A stretch of DNA of 64,000 bases from Anaerolineales bacterium. GTDB lineage: Bacteria; Chloroflexota; Anaerolineae; Anaerolineales; UBA4823. The position numbers and the translations under genes were made by a program. Location of the stretch: positions 1 to 64,000 of the forward strand of contig JAGVAD010000041.1 of assembly GCA_020060465.1 (NCBI GenBank), given 5' to 3'. Position 1 is the first letter of the stretch, and every line of letters starts with the position of its first letter. The notes beneath the pieces are model-generated. The model saw only the letters and a list, made by a program, of their open reading frames with translations. It made no database searches and had not been told where the DNA came from. Positions 1 through 10,108 of this stretch are shown one piece after another.

Positions 1-2030
1 TAGTTCTGCCAGAGCTTGTTGTTCCTGCCCCAAACGAAAACTCAATTGGATGATTTGAGAGCGCGCTTCGACGTCATCGGGCTGCAGGGTGCGTATCTGT
101 TCCAAAACGCGCAACGCCTGACGCCAATCCAGGCTTTGGATGTCAATATCCACCATACGGCGCAGGATCTTCACTCGCAGGGCGCGATCTACGTTGGTTT
201 GCTGCGCGGTGCGCAAGGCGTCGGTGTAGGTTTTACGCGCCAGGCTAAATCTGCCAGGCTGTAATAGACCTCGGCCAATTGGATATATTCTTCAATGGCG
301 CTTTCGGCTTTGCCGAAGGCGACCAAATGATCAATCAAGCGCTGGCGCGCGTTGATATCTGTGGGTGACAGCTCCACCACGCGACGAGCGTAGCTGATAG
401 CCTGCTGCGCCTCGCCACGCATCGCATAGGTGCGGGCGATCACCTGGAATTTCTCCACTGCCGTCGCCACCTGATTGGACTGCACCAGCATCTCGCCGAT
501 AATGGCATGTAACGGCAGATAAGTGGGAGCCTCGTCCATGGCATAGAAGGCTTCTTCCATAGCAGAGCGCAGGTGTCCCCTCTTCATCATCTCCTTGATC
601 ATCGAAACCGAGATAGTAACCTGACTGCTGCGGGCTTCAACCAGGATTTCCGCCAACGGCAAAACCGAGCCTTGATCACCCATCGCTGGCAATTGTTCAC
701 GCGCCTGGCGAAGTTGAGCGCGCCAATCTGGCCGCATGAGCATATCATGCACATTCACGCAAATTCGATTCAGAATTTCGGAATTATTCTGAAAACGCTG
801 CGACTCAATCAGCAAATCATAGAGCTGGAGAAGATCGGCGGCCTGCTCGGGCGGCACTAATTGCACATCTGCTAATTTAAGCGCTTCCAGGTATTCCAGG
901 GCGGCTTCTTTCAGACGCCCTTTCTTGTTGAGCAGGTCGCCCAGCAAAAGGCGCGAGCCCAGGGCAAAATCCGCGTGCTTCACCGAGGTTTGCAATTGAC
1001 GGATGGCGCTTTCCACACGGCCGACTTCAGCATACAGATAGCCCAAATCGAAGATTGCCGCCATATGCTCTAACCCCGCTTCCATCGCCCGGAGCAACTC
1101 GTCGGCAGCTTGAGAAGCCTCTCCACGCGTCTGTAGATCCACCACTTGGGAAAGATGCAAGATCATGCGGTTACGATCCACGGGTTTAGGTGGGGCGCCG
1201 GAGGCGCCGCTGACGATAGCTTGCAAACCGCGTCGGCTGGAAGGTCGCTGATCCAATTCATCATCCGCAGTGTCAAAAAGCATACCCGCCAATACAGTCA
1301 ATGCTTTCTGTCGCGCCGCGGCCACAGGATCCAATTCAACAACAGCCTGAGCTGCATCCTGAGGAGCCTGCAATTGGCGCACCTGCGACATGCGCAACGG
1401 GGCAGTGCCTCCACGCGGGCGGGCAGGTTTGGGCAGCGGCTTGAAGTCCTTGAGCAAGTTTAGCGCCTGACGGGCTTCCTCGTTGTCAGGCAGAATGTTC
1501 AATGCCTGCTTAACCGCCTGCATTGCTTTGTCTGCTTCCCCGGCGCTTTGCAACAGACTCGCGACAGCCAGATATTCCGTCGCCGCTTTGTGTTTTTCTC
1601 CGAGTCGTTCGAAGATCATCGCCAGGCGTGAGCGGGCGGGCAGGCTCTCCGGATTCAGCCGGATCACCCGCTCCCAATTTTCGATAGCTTTGTTGGCATC
1701 GCGAGCTTTCAGATATAACTCTGCTGCGCGCAGAGCCGCCTGAGCCGCCAGGTCGAGATTGCCCATTCGTTCAGACAATTGAGCAACCTTTTCGAGTGGT
1801 ATGGGGTCATTCGGATTCACGCGTGCAGCTTTTTGATAACAACGCAACGCCTCATCGAACTCCTGAAGCTCGATCAACGCCAACCCCAGATTGGTCAGTG
1901 CTTGCGGATTATCTGGCATTTCCTGCAATGCCTGACGGTAATAATGCGCAGCGCGGTCCCAACGCTGGTCCCAGGCTGCAGAATGACCCTGGTTCATGGC
2001 TTGTTGAAAGGCATCTTCATTTCCCGTCAT
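1..2030 (-). CDS. TPR-repeat protein, frameshifted and cut by the window edge
   Basis: Tandem tetratricopeptide repeats fill the protein, so it is probably a scaffold for protein-protein contacts; the partner is unknown. The ATG at 2030 follows GAGGAG with five bases between. The open frame stops at 189 after 613 codons, in a Pro/Arg-rich tail unlike a TPR. In the neighbouring frame TPR-like sequence resumes at once (KTYTDALRTAQQ, then VLEQIRTLQPDDVEARSQ) and stays open to base 1. One base therefore seems to be missing near 244-246. The gene lies 43 bp behind polA and is probably co-transcribed with it. The break may be a sequencing error or a real lesion; the sequence cannot decide. Confidence 0.85.
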
Positions 2031-2073
2031 CGGTACTCCTCAAACCTGCCCCACACAACAGGTCATCCATAAA

Positions 2074-4884
2074 TTAGAGCGGTTGCATTTCTCCCCAGTT
2101 CAGCCCCCAGCGCGCCTCAGTCAGCAACGGCACACTGAGCGTGTAAGCTTCTCCCATCACCCGCTGTACAATGGCAGCCGCGCGTGTCAACTCCTGACGC
2201 GGGCATTCCAGCACCAGTTCATCATGCACTTGCAGGATCATGCGGCTGGTTAGATCGGCATCTTCCAACGCAGTTGGCACGCGAATCATTGCAATCTTCA
2301 TAATATCTGCCGCAGTTCCCTGGATGGGCGCATTGATCGCCTCACGTTCTTCTCGATTGCGCTGATTGCGGTCGGAAAGGTTTTTCAAGGCAGGGAAATA
2401 CCGTCGGCGACCAAGCAACGTCTCGACATATCCCTGCTCTGCGGCCAGGCGGCGTATCCCGTCCAAATAAGCTTTGACGCCCGGGAACTGGCGAAAATAC
2501 TCGCTGACGAAATTCTCCGCTTCGGCTAATGTCAGATCCGCGTAGCGCGTCAAACCATAGGGGCTCATCCCATAGATTAAACCGAAGTTGATCGCCTTCG
2601 CTCTTCGGCGTTGATCTTTGTCCACAGACTCCAGCGGGATGCCAAAAATGGCTGCGGCAGTCGCAGCATGAATATCCTGACCCGCGCGGAATGCAGCCAA
2701 CATTCCCTGATCGTTCGCCATGTGGGCGACGATGCGCAGTTCAATCTGCGAATAATCTACCGCCAGCAGAACGTGATCTGGCGAAGCAATGAATGCTTTC
2801 CGCACCTGGCGTCCAATCTCGGTGCGGATAGGAATATTTTGCAGATTAGGATCAGACGATGCCAGGCGTCCGGTTACCGAACCAGTTTGGCTGAAGGAAG
2901 TGTGCACGCGATGGGTGAGAGGATTGATCTGCAGCGGCAGCGCGTCCAGGTAGGTGGATTTAAGCTTTGCCAGCTCTCGATGTTCAAGCACCAGGTCAAT
3001 CACCGGATGTTGACCGCGCAGACTGTCCAAAATATCTGCAGAGGTGGAATAGAAGCCGGTCGAGGTTTTCGCCGTCCGATCAGGTGGAGAAATCTTCAGG
3101 GTGTCAAACAACGCCATTGAAAGCTGCTGTGGCGAGTTCAGGTTGAACGATATTCCCACGGCTTCGTGAACCTGTCTTTCAATCTCGTTGAGGCGCTGGC
3201 TCAGTTCAGCAGACATTTGCTGCAAGAAAGGCACATCCAGCGCCACCCCTTCCATTTCCATGTGCGCCAGCACCGGCACCAACGGCATTTCGATCTCGCG
3301 CAGCAGCGCCTCCGCCTGGCGCTCCTGCAGTTCACTTTTCAACTCAGGGATCAAACGTAAGACGACCTCGGCATCCGCAGCGGCATACTCCGCAGCCAGG
3401 TCAATTGGCACCTCTGCCATAGAAATTTGCTTTTTGCCTTTGCCGATCAACTCGTCAATAGGAGTCATCTTAATATTCTGACGCACCCAGGCCAGGTTTT
3501 TCAACCCCAAATTACGAGAGGCCGGATTGGTCAGCCATTCGGCGATCATCGTGTCGAAAGTCAACGGTGATACTGTCAAACCATAACGCTTAAGTACCAC
3601 ATAGTCGTACTTGAGGTTATGACCGACTTTGGGTATTTTTGCATCGCCCAGAGGCTTTCTCAGCGCCTCCAGCACCTGCGCCAGCGGCAATTGCGTCCCC
3701 AATTCAGGCGCATGGCCGACAGGGATATAATAGCCCACGCCAGGTTCCACCGCCAGGGCAATGCCGACCAACTCAGCGCGCATCTGATCCGTCGAGGTGG
3801 TTTCTGTGTCAAAGGAAATGCTCTGTGCATCTTCTAATCGCTGAACCAATTCATGGAGAGCTTCAGCGTTGTTCACCAGGATGGCGCGCCGGTCGGGCGC
3901 AGTTCGGTCTTCTGTTTGAATATGGACAGCGGTGGCGCGCGGAGGTGCTTCTTGGCTGAATAAGGGAAGTTGCTGAGTCGGCGCAGAACCTGACTTGTTA
4001 TTAGCTTGCAACAATGAGTTCAAACGCGCCATGAGGGTGCGAAATTCTAATTCGCGGAAGATTTCTTCCACCTGCCTGGGGTCGAAGGCGTCTGTACGAG
4101 CCTGTTCGAGATTTAGAGGCACAGGCAGATCGGTTACAATGGCGGCCAGCTTACGACTCAGATAGGCGGAATCCTTTCCGGCCTCCAGTTTTTTTCTCAA
4201 AGCAGGCGAAAGTTCGTCCAGATGAGCGTAGAGATTATCAAGGTCGTTGTATTTGTTCAGCAACGATACAGCCGTCTTTTCACCCACGCCAGCCACGCCG
4301 GGGATGTTATCCGAAGTATCGCCCACCAAGGCCTTGTAATCCACCACCTGATCCGGGCGCACTCCCAGATAGGCCACGACATCTTCCACAAAATAGTCCT
4401 TTGAATCAGATAAGCTTTTCCCAGGCAGACTGACAATGATACGGTCATCCACCAATTGCAGCAAATCGCGGTCGCCAGTGATGATCTTTACCCCCAGCCC
4501 GCGCTGAACTGTTTGGCGGGCGACGCTGCCCAACACATCATCCGCTTCATAGCCTTCTACTTCCAGGCGTGGAATGTTGAACGCGTCCACCAATTGGCGG
4601 ATGCGTTCAATCTGCGAACTCAGCTCATCGGGCATCTTGGCGCGAGTGCCTTTGTAGGCAGGAAAGATGTCGTCGCGGAAAGTTCTACCGGTGTCAAAGG
4701 CGACCGCCAGATATTCCGGGTGTTCCTGTTCCAATAAACGCAGCAGGACACTTGTGAAACCAAACACTCCAGCAGTCGGTTCTCCATTGCGCGTCCGAAA
4801 GCCGGAGCTAGAGCCACTGGTTAAGGCAAAATAGGTGCGATAAGCCAGGGCATGTCCATCTATCAGATATAAAACAGGAGGCAT
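2074..4884 (-). CDS. polA: DNA polymerase I
   Basis: Family A DNA polymerase of 936 residues, the usual full length, acting in Okazaki-fragment processing and repair synthesis. The N-terminal 5' nuclease domain (about 1-290) shows YEADDVLG, TGDRDLLQL and GDTSDNIPG. The 3'-5' exonuclease domain (about 340-520) keeps the DxE motif in FDTETTSTD, then GHNLKYD and the YAAAD motif, so proofreading is probably intact, unlike many bacterial PolI proteins. The polymerase domain carries motif A (AVDYSQIELR), motif B (RRRAKAINFGLIYG) and motif C (QVHDELVLE). The start at 4884 is preceded by AAGGTG. It is divergent from the gene at 5016 and upstream of the TPR gene. Confidence 0.98.
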   Translation of the reverse strand: MPPVLYLIDGHALAYRTYFALTSGSSSGFRTRNGEPTAGVFGFTSVLLRLLEQEHPEYLAVAFDTGRTFRDDIFPAYKGTRAKMPDELSSQIERIRQLVDAFNIPRLEVEGYEADDVLGSVARQTVQRGLGVKIITGDRDLLQLVDDRIIVSLPGKSLSDSKDYFVEDVVAYLGVRPDQVVDYKALVGDTSDNIPGVAGVGEKTAVSLLNKYNDLDNLYAHLDELSPALRKKLEAGKDSAYLSRKLAAIVTDLPVPLNLEQARTDAFDPRQVEEIFRELEFRTLMARLNSLLQANNKSGSAPTQQLPLFSQEAPPRATAVHIQTEDRTAPDRRAILVNNAEALHELVQRLEDAQSISFDTETTSTDQMRAELVGIALAVEPGVGYYIPVGHAPELGTQLPLAQVLEALRKPLGDAKIPKVGHNLKYDYVVLKRYGLTVSPLTFDTMIAEWLTNPASRNLGLKNLAWVRQNIKMTPIDELIGKGKKQISMAEVPIDLAAEYAAADAEVVLRLIPELKSELQERQAEALLREIEMPLVPVLAHMEMEGVALDVPFLQQMSAELSQRLNEIERQVHEAVGISFNLNSPQQLSMALFDTLKISPPDRTAKTSTGFYSTSADILDSLRGQHPVIDLVLEHRELAKLKSTYLDALPLQINPLTHRVHTSFSQTGSVTGRLASSDPNLQNIPIRTEIGRQVRKAFIASPDHVLLAVDYSQIELRIVAHMANDQGMLAAFRAGQDIHAATAAAIFGIPLESVDKDQRRRAKAINFGLIYGMSPYGLTRYADLTLAEAENFVSEYFRQFPGVKAYLDGIRRLAAEQGYVETLLGRRRYFPALKNLSDRNQRNREEREAINAPIQGTAADIMKIAMIRVPTALEDADLTSRMILQVHDELVLECPRQELTRAAAIVQRVMGEAYTLSVPLLTEARWGLNWGEMQPL

Positions 4885-4977
4885 AGGTCACCTTTTTAAA
4901 TTTAGGTCACAGACAAACATGAGTTTATCACGGGCTTTCCGGTGAAGCAAGTCAGGAAATAGAATATTAAAAAAACG

Positions 4978-5006
4978 TTGACAATCTGTGTTGAACATGT
5001 TATTTT
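4978..5006 (+). promoter_or_regulatory. sigma-70-type promoter, nearly leaderless transcript
   Basis: TTGACA (4978-4983), a 17-bp spacer, then TATTTT (5001-5006). The expected start of transcription, about seven bases beyond the -10, falls at 5012-5014, only a few bases before the ATG at 5016, so the mRNA should be leaderless or nearly so. There is no good Shine-Dalgarno sequence, which agrees. Confidence 0.75.
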
Positions 5007-5015
5007 TGAGTAAGG

Positions 5016-6617
5016 ATGTCGTGGGCGAAGAGAGCCATCGTTGTACTCTGCATTCTTGGTTTTGTAATCGGAATGCTCACGGTTGCGGGGGAAAAAGTCG
5101 CCGCCCAGACTGTCACGCGCCAAACGACCATCATCATGCAATATACAGAATATCTGTGGTGGTTGATCCGCTTCTCGGATAACCAAATTTTATGCCAAAT
5201 CGCGGTGGATCATGAAGGCCCGCCCACAGTGCGAGAAGTGGGTTTGGCTTGTGGTTCCGATCTGGCCGATCAATGGTGGACAACGCCGCCCTGTAACCCC
5301 AAAAAGCCGGTCAACCGCTGCGAGGGTCTATATATCTACCAGGCCTCGTCTACCCCCAAAGAGCGCGAAGTGCTGGTGGCGCTGCCGCTGCCAACGGTAT
5401 GGGTGACACTGGAAGGCTGCTCGCCAACGCCGCCAGAGAATCTGTGCGCTGAACTCCCATCTTTGATCTTGACCGGTGAAGAGCCGCTGCCCGACGAACG
5501 GATCATTGCCATCCAGGGAATTTTCGACGGGCAGCTTTTTTATTGCGAGGGGGACATCTGCAAGCTGCCGCTGCGAACCACACCCCCGCAAGGGATTACC
5601 GTCGAGTTTTGGGCTGACTCAAGCTACGGCGACTCGAGCGAGCATTTCACTGCTCATGTACGGGTGCTGGATAGCGGTGTCTCGTCTGTTCCGGGAGGCG
5701 CTGGTTGGTATGTGGATGTCATCAGTTCTCAATGGCAGGGTGAATCACTGGCGAGCTGCGCCCGCATTTGGGAGGCATTTCCGCCGGCTGGCGCGCCGCC
5801 CAACTGGCTATCTACGCCGGATCATTTTGAATTACTGGCAAGCGGAGAGCCCTATTATTACCTGGCAGGCAGATTAATCAGCCAGGGGGTTGTGGATGCC
5901 AGCGTCTGCCCAAACAATGGGCTGTTGCCGAACGGTTATGCCGACGCCTGCGGATTGGAAACCGCCCGTCCGCTGGTGGAAGACTGGCAAAACCAATTCG
6001 ACAACCGCCTCATTGAAGTCGCTAACGAAACGGGCGTTCCGGCTCAATTGATGAAAAACCTGTTTGCTCAGGAAAGCCAGTTCTGGCCAGGGATGTACCG
6101 CGTGCCGTTTGAGTTCGGCTTGGGTCAGCTCACCGACCACGGCGTAGATGCCGTCTTTTTGTGGAATCCATCCTTCTTTCAGCAGTTTTGTCCTTTGGTG
6201 CTTTCCGAGGAAGCCTGTTCACGGGGCTATTTGTCCCTTTCTCAGGATGAACAAGCCATTCTACGCGGCGCCTTGGCCTTGCAAGCCAGGACCGATTGCC
6301 CGGATTGCCCGACGGGTATTGATCTGACCAATACCTTTTTCACCGTTTCTTTGTTTGCCAACACATTGCAAGCCAACTGCGCGCAAATCGCCCGCACCAT
6401 TTTCACCGCAACCGGGCAAATGGCCGGGCGTTTAGCGACTTATGAAGACTTGTGGCGTTTGACCATCGCCAACTATCACGCCGGCCCGGGGTGTGTCTCG
6501 TTCGCCATCCATCAAGCCTGGCAAACCGCTCAAACCTTGAACTGGGATGTCGTCTCGACGCGTTTTACTGAACCCTGTCAGGGGGTCGTGCCTTACGTGG
6601 AGCAAATTACGCGCTAA
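5016..6617 (+). CDS. Exported lytic-transglycosylase-like protein
   Basis: Begins with a signal peptide (charged MSWAKR, then a hydrophobic stretch ending near VAAQT), so it is exported. The first two thirds (about residues 30-320) are rich in Cys and Pro and match no domain I recognise. The last third resembles a soluble lytic transglycosylase (SLT) fold: VPAQLMKNLFAQESQFWPG holds the likely catalytic Glu, followed by FGLGQLTDHG and a late NYHAGPGC segment where SLT enzymes have NxYNAGxG. It probably cleaves peptidoglycan, or is a remodelled relative. Divergent from polA with its own strong promoter. Function from the C-terminal part only. Confidence 0.7.
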   Translation: MSWAKRAIVVLCILGFVIGMLTVAGEKVAAQTVTRQTTIIMQYTEYLWWLIRFSDNQILCQIAVDHEGPPTVREVGLACGSDLADQWWTTPPCNPKKPVNRCEGLYIYQASSTPKEREVLVALPLPTVWVTLEGCSPTPPENLCAELPSLILTGEEPLPDERIIAIQGIFDGQLFYCEGDICKLPLRTTPPQGITVEFWADSSYGDSSEHFTAHVRVLDSGVSSVPGGAGWYVDVISSQWQGESLASCARIWEAFPPAGAPPNWLSTPDHFELLASGEPYYYLAGRLISQGVVDASVCPNNGLLPNGYADACGLETARPLVEDWQNQFDNRLIEVANETGVPAQLMKNLFAQESQFWPGMYRVPFEFGLGQLTDHGVDAVFLWNPSFFQQFCPLVLSEEACSRGYLSLSQDEQAILRGALALQARTDCPDCPTGIDLTNTFFTVSLFANTLQANCAQIARTIFTATGQMAGRLATYEDLWRLTIANYHAGPGCVSFAIHQAWQTAQTLNWDVVSTRFTEPCQGVVPYVEQITR

Positions 6618-6638
6618 CCGCAGACGAGGCAGATAAAG

Positions 6639-6821
6639 TTACTTTACCAACAACCGCGCCAGCTTCAAAAATTCGTCCCACTCCTCTTGAAAGAAGTGCA
6701 GGGTCACGTTGTTCATTTCCAGATGATAAGTGATCTCGCCATCCGGCTCAACAGCACGCCAGGCGCTGTAGGTGTCTGTTTCGGCGATCAATTCGGTTTG
6801 AGGTTCCATTTCGTCGGACAT
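6639..6821 (-). CDS. Small acidic protein of unknown function
   Basis: Sixty-residue acidic protein (starts MSDEMEPQTEL, ends FLKLARLLVK) with no Cys and no membrane segment. The ATG at 6821 was chosen because GGGAGG stands four bases before it; an upstream TTG at 6833 would bury that ribosome site. Convergent with the transglycosylase-like gene, and 37 bp downstream of the LysM/M23 gene on the same strand, so it may be its last partner. A pattern of alternating hydrophobic residues (EITYHLEMNNVTLHFF) suggests a beta hairpin followed by a helix. I do not recognise the family. Confidence 0.65.
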   Translation of the reverse strand: MSDEMEPQTELIAETDTYSAWRAVEPDGEITYHLEMNNVTLHFFQEEWDEFLKLARLLVK

Positions 6822-6858
6822 CTTTCCTCCCAAAGCATCATAAAGGATTTTTTATTGA

Positions 6859-7953
6859 TCAGGGCGCAGGCAACACATACCACGGACTGACAAAACCGCC
6901 CAGATAGCGTACTTCAAAATGCAGATGCGTACCGGTAGAATTGCCGGTGGAGCCGGCATAGCCAATAACACCGCCCTGGCTCACGCTTTGGCCACAGCGG
7001 ACAGCCGCTGACTTCATGTGAGCATATAAAGTCTGGTAGCCATTGCCGTGGTCAATCATCACGGTATTGCCGTAACCGCCGTTCGCCCAACCGGCGAAAA
7101 CCACCACCCCGCTGTCTGCCGCATAGATTGGCGCGCCGTCTCCGGCAGCAATGTCAATACCCAGGTGACCGGGCCAATAATCATTCCCTGAAAGGATGTG
7201 ATTCGCCGCCGGCCAGACGAACACACCGCTTCCATAAGCGCCATCATAGCTCCCTGTGCATGCCCCAGCGCCGTACACCGAGCTAGAGACCCCGGCGCTG
7301 CCGCGTGGGATGGTGGGGATAATCCATTGACGAAACTCGCGATGCCCACCCGGCACGATCAACCATGTTCCCGGTTCAACCTGAGGGTTAGAAAGATCCA
7401 GGCGATTGCCCGGCCAATTCAAGACCTCATCCAGATTGGCTTCAAACCGCGCCGCCACTGTTTCCAAACTATCTCCCTCCTGAAATTCATAAAGCACGCC
7501 ATCCACCGGTGGAATGCGCAATTGCATGCCCACAGAAATCAGGTCTGGATTATCGTTTAGTTGGGCGTAATTACTCCACAGCACCGTTTCCGGCTTCAAG
7601 TTGAATTTTTTCGCGATCTCGAAGACCGAATCGCCTTTCTGCACCGTATAAGTGATCACTTCCTGGCGTGGACGAGAGGGGATAATCGTATGCAGCTCAG
7701 GGCGTCGCAAAATCGCCTGTGATGTTTCAGTGGGGAAATATTCTGGCATGATTGCCTGCAAATTCGGCGATGCCTGCCCCCAAGAAGCACGCATAGCCTG
7801 CTTCTGACCGTCGGACGCAACCACTTCATTGGTCTCGCCTGCCGGTAAAAAAACAGCGCGCAGACCCAGATAAAGAGCGATTCCAACCAGGGAAAAAGCC
7901 AGCAACCAGGCAGCCACCGACAGGAACCGCCCCTTTTCCCATGATGGATCCAT
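6859..7953 (-). CDS. LysM and M23 peptidase domain cell-wall hydrolase
   Basis: Membrane-anchored peptidoglycan hydrolase or amidase activator. A single N-terminal membrane segment (LSVAAWLLAFSLVGIALYL) is followed by a LysM repeat (YTVQKGDSVFEIAKKFN), a second, weaker LysM (YEFQEGDSLETVAARFE) and a C-terminal M23 metallopeptidase domain. The zinc ligands are visible as HLGIDIA and HLHFEV, with the extra motif DHGNGYQTLYAHM, so it is likely an active endopeptidase rather than a LytM pseudoenzyme. I chose the ATG at 7953 because GAGGAG precedes it; a GTG at 7992 has no ribosome site. It lies 45 bp downstream of rho and is probably co-transcribed. Confidence 0.92.
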   Translation of the reverse strand: MDPSWEKGRFLSVAAWLLAFSLVGIALYLGLRAVFLPAGETNEVVASDGQKQAMRASWGQASPNLQAIMPEYFPTETSQAILRRPELHTIIPSRPRQEVITYTVQKGDSVFEIAKKFNLKPETVLWSNYAQLNDNPDLISVGMQLRIPPVDGVLYEFQEGDSLETVAARFEANLDEVLNWPGNRLDLSNPQVEPGTWLIVPGGHREFRQWIIPTIPRGSAGVSSSVYGAGACTGSYDGAYGSGVFVWPAANHILSGNDYWPGHLGIDIAAGDGAPIYAADSGVVVFAGWANGGYGNTVMIDHGNGYQTLYAHMKSAAVRCGQSVSQGGVIGYAGSTGNSTGTHLHFEVRYLGGFVSPWYVLPAP

Positions 7954-7998
7954 TTCCCGCGGCTCCTCAGTGCTGGGAGATCGAACCTCCACGCAGGA

Positions 7999-9282
7999 TC
8001 AGTCCTCGCTCAGCGTCTCCAAAAATTCCTGGTTGTTGGCAGTGCGTTGCAAACGCTGAAGAATTGCTTCGGTGGCAGTGGAAGGATCTAAGCCAGCGCC
8101 GTGCGGCGGAGCAGCTACCATCTGATCATACATGCGGCGCATCAGCCAGACACGCGGCGTGATGTCCGGACCCAGAAGCAGCTCTTCTCGCCGGGTGGAG
8201 GAACGCTCGATGTCTATAGCAGGGAAAACACGGCGCTCTTGCAAACGTCGAGAAAGATGAAGCTCCATATTACCGGTGCCTTTGAACTCTTCATAAACCA
8301 CATCATCCATACGGGAGCCCGTGTCAATCAAACAAGTGGCAATGATGGTTAATGAACCACCTTCTTCGATATTACGCGCCGCGCCAAAGAACCGTTTCGG
8401 CGGATAAAGGGCAGAAGGATCAATACCGCCAGAAAGTGTGCGCCCTGAGGGTGTAACCACCAGGTTATAGGCGCGCGCCAAACGGGTGATTGAATCCATC
8501 AAAATGACCACATCTCGCCCAATCTCGACCAGACGTTTTGCTCGTTCGAGCACCATCTCGGCTACCCGTACATGGGAGGTGACTGGTTCGTCAAAGGTAG
8601 AGGAAATCACCTCCGCCTCCACGGAGCGATCCATATCGGTGACTTCCTCCGGGCGCTCACCAATCAAAGCCACCATCAGATGCACTTCCGGATATTTGGT
8701 CGAAATCGAGTTGGCAAGCTGCTTCAAAATGGTGGTTTTGCCGGCTTTGGGTGGAGATACGATCAAGCCGCGCTGTCCGCGCCCAATGGGCGTGACCAGG
8801 TTGATCAGACGCGTAGAGAGCGTGTGGCGGTCGGTCTCTAAATCAAAGCGCCGATCCGGGAATATGGGCGTCAGAGATTCGAATGACGGCCGATATTTGG
8901 CGTCATCCGGATTCAAGCCATTGACCGTTTCAACCTTAAGCAGGCCGTAATGACGTTCCGATTCGCGCGGCGGACGCACATGGCCGATGACTAAATCGCC
9001 ATTGCGCAGGCTGTAACGCCGAATCTGAGACTGCGAGACATATACATCGTAAGGCCCAGGTTGATAATGGCCGGAGCGCAGGAAACCAATGCCTTCGCTC
9101 ATAATTTCCAGGATGCCGCCGCGCAATTCCAGGCCTTGTCTTTCTGCTTCCGCCTGTTGAATGCGCAAGATCAAGTCTTCTTTCTTCAGACGGATGGCGT
9201 TCTGTATGTCCAGGTCTCTGGCCATTTGGCGCAATGTGGATAAGGATGCGTTTTCCAGTTCAAGAACCTTCGTATTTGCCAT
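7999..9282 (-). CDS. rho: Transcription termination factor Rho
   Basis: Hexameric RNA helicase for factor-dependent termination, 427 residues, typical length. The N-terminal Rho_N helix bundle (about 1-45, [17 protein letters not shown]) is followed by the cold-shock-like RNA-binding domain ([14 protein letters not shown]) and the ATPase core: Walker [13 protein letters not shown], the signature [15 protein letters not shown], Walker B-region [16 protein letters not shown] and the Q/R loop segment. Start at 9282 ([11 protein letters not shown]) has no obvious Shine-Dalgarno, so translation may depend on its 5' leader. The leader is about 210 bases from the promoter proposed near 9501-9530. 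Confidence 0.98.
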   Translation of the reverse strand: MANTKVLELENASLSTLRQMARDLDIQNAIRLKKEDLILRIQQAEAERQGLELRGGILEIMSEGIGFLRSGHYQPGPYDVYVSQSQIRRYSLRNGDLVIGHVRPPRESERHYGLLKVETVNGLNPDDAKYRPSFESLTPIFPDRRFDLETDRHTLSTRLINLVTPIGRGQRGLIVSPPKAGKTTILKQLANSISTKYPEVHLMVALIGERPEEVTDMDRSVEAEVISSTFDEPVTSHVRVAEMVLERAKRLVEIGRDVVILMDSITRLARAYNLVVTPSGRTLSGGIDPSALYPPKRFFGAARNIEEGGSLTIIATCLIDTGSRMDDVVYEEFKGTGNMELHLSRRLQERRVFPAIDIERSSTRREELLLGPDITPRVWLMRRMYDQMVAAPPHGAGLDPSTATEAILQRLQRTANNQEFLETLSED

Positions 9283-9500
9283 AGTATTTGGAATCAGATC
9301 TAAGTGAAGTTGATATAGGGATAGGTATGCAAAAACCGCGGGAGCTTTCCGGTTCGCAGTGAAATCACGATGTATAAAGGGTTACCTGCTCGTCAACGAT
9401 TGAACACCAAACAAAGGGAGAATGTAGCCTTAGAGGAGGCTGCTGAAAAGACTGGAGGACCGAGCTTCGAAAAGCCGAAGAGCTTCCCCTATCAATTTGA

Positions 9501-9530
9501 ATTATACCACAAACTAAAAAGAAATATTAA
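9501..9530 (-). promoter_or_regulatory. Likely rho promoter and 5' leader
   Basis: On the minus strand TTAATA (9525-9530), an 18-bp spacer and a perfect TATAAT (9501-9506). Transcription would give a leader of about 210 bases before rho. The leader contains CGAAG/CTTCG inverted repeats around 9465-9490 but I recognise no riboswitch class. Long leaders are known for rho in other bacteria, where Rho controls itself. Confidence 0.5.
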
Positions 9531-10108
9531 TCTTCTCGCGTCAACCAGCGTTCTAATCCTTTCGGCGTTTGGAAGTTAGCCAGCTCGTCTAACAGAACTT
9601 CGATATCTTCCTGGCAGGTGAAAAGGGCGTAATGTTCGTTATAGATAAATCCTTCCTCCAGCGCATGTTTTACCAGCGCCAACAACGGGTTGAAATAGCG
9701 CCGGATATTCAACAGCCCCACCGGTTTGCGGTGCAAACCGATCTGCGACCAGGTGAGGATCTCGAAGAATTCCTCAAAGGTACCATAACCGCCGGGCAGA
9801 GCCACAAACGCATCTGCCTGCTGAGCCAGGCGCTGTTTGCGCGTGTGCATCGAATCGACCACTTCCAATCGAGTGAGACCCGGATGCGCCAGACGCGGGG
9901 TGTTGAAAATTTCAGGAATTACGCCAATCACTTCTCCGCCAGCTTGCAATGCGCCATTTGCCACTGCGCCCATTAATCCCGTGCTGCCAGCGCCGTACCA
10001 TAGCCGCCAGCCACGGCGGGCAATGGCTGCGCCTAACTGATAGGCTGCATCCAGATATTCACTGCGGACCTTATCCGATGAACCGCAATAGACGCAGATT
10101 GAATTCAT
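9527..10108 (-). CDS. LOG-family nucleoside 5'-monophosphate phosphoribohydrolase
   Basis: A 193-residue LOG-family protein (TIGR00730 type), releasing a base from a nucleoside monophosphate; in bacteria often AMP or a cytokinin-like substrate. It starts with SICVYCGSS and keeps the family catalytic motif PGGYGTFEE with the upstream MHTRKQ segment. The start at 10108 was chosen because the Rossmann fold begins there; the longer frame upstream is only the shadow of endonuclease V. The ATG overlaps the stop region of endonuclease V by four bases, so the two are translationally coupled. Confidence 0.92.
   Translation of the reverse strand: MNSICVYCGSSDKVRSEYLDAAYQLGAAIARRGWRLWYGAGSTGLMGAVANGALQAGGEVIGVIPEIFNTPRLAHPGLTRLEVVDSMHTRKQRLAQQADAFVALPGGYGTFEEFFEILTWSQIGLHRKPVGLLNIRRYFNPLLALVKHALEEGFIYNEHYALFTCQEDIEVLLDELANFQTPKGLERWLTRED

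Noticed and set aside
4902-5186. Minus-strand ORF of 94 residues upstream of polA
   Set aside because: It overlaps the start of the exported protein at 5016 and its promoter, and has no recognisable features.
9370-9579. Plus-strand ORF of 69 residues between rho and the LOG gene
   Set aside because: It overlaps the end of the LOG gene, has no ribosome site and lies in the putative rho leader; no protein-like pattern.
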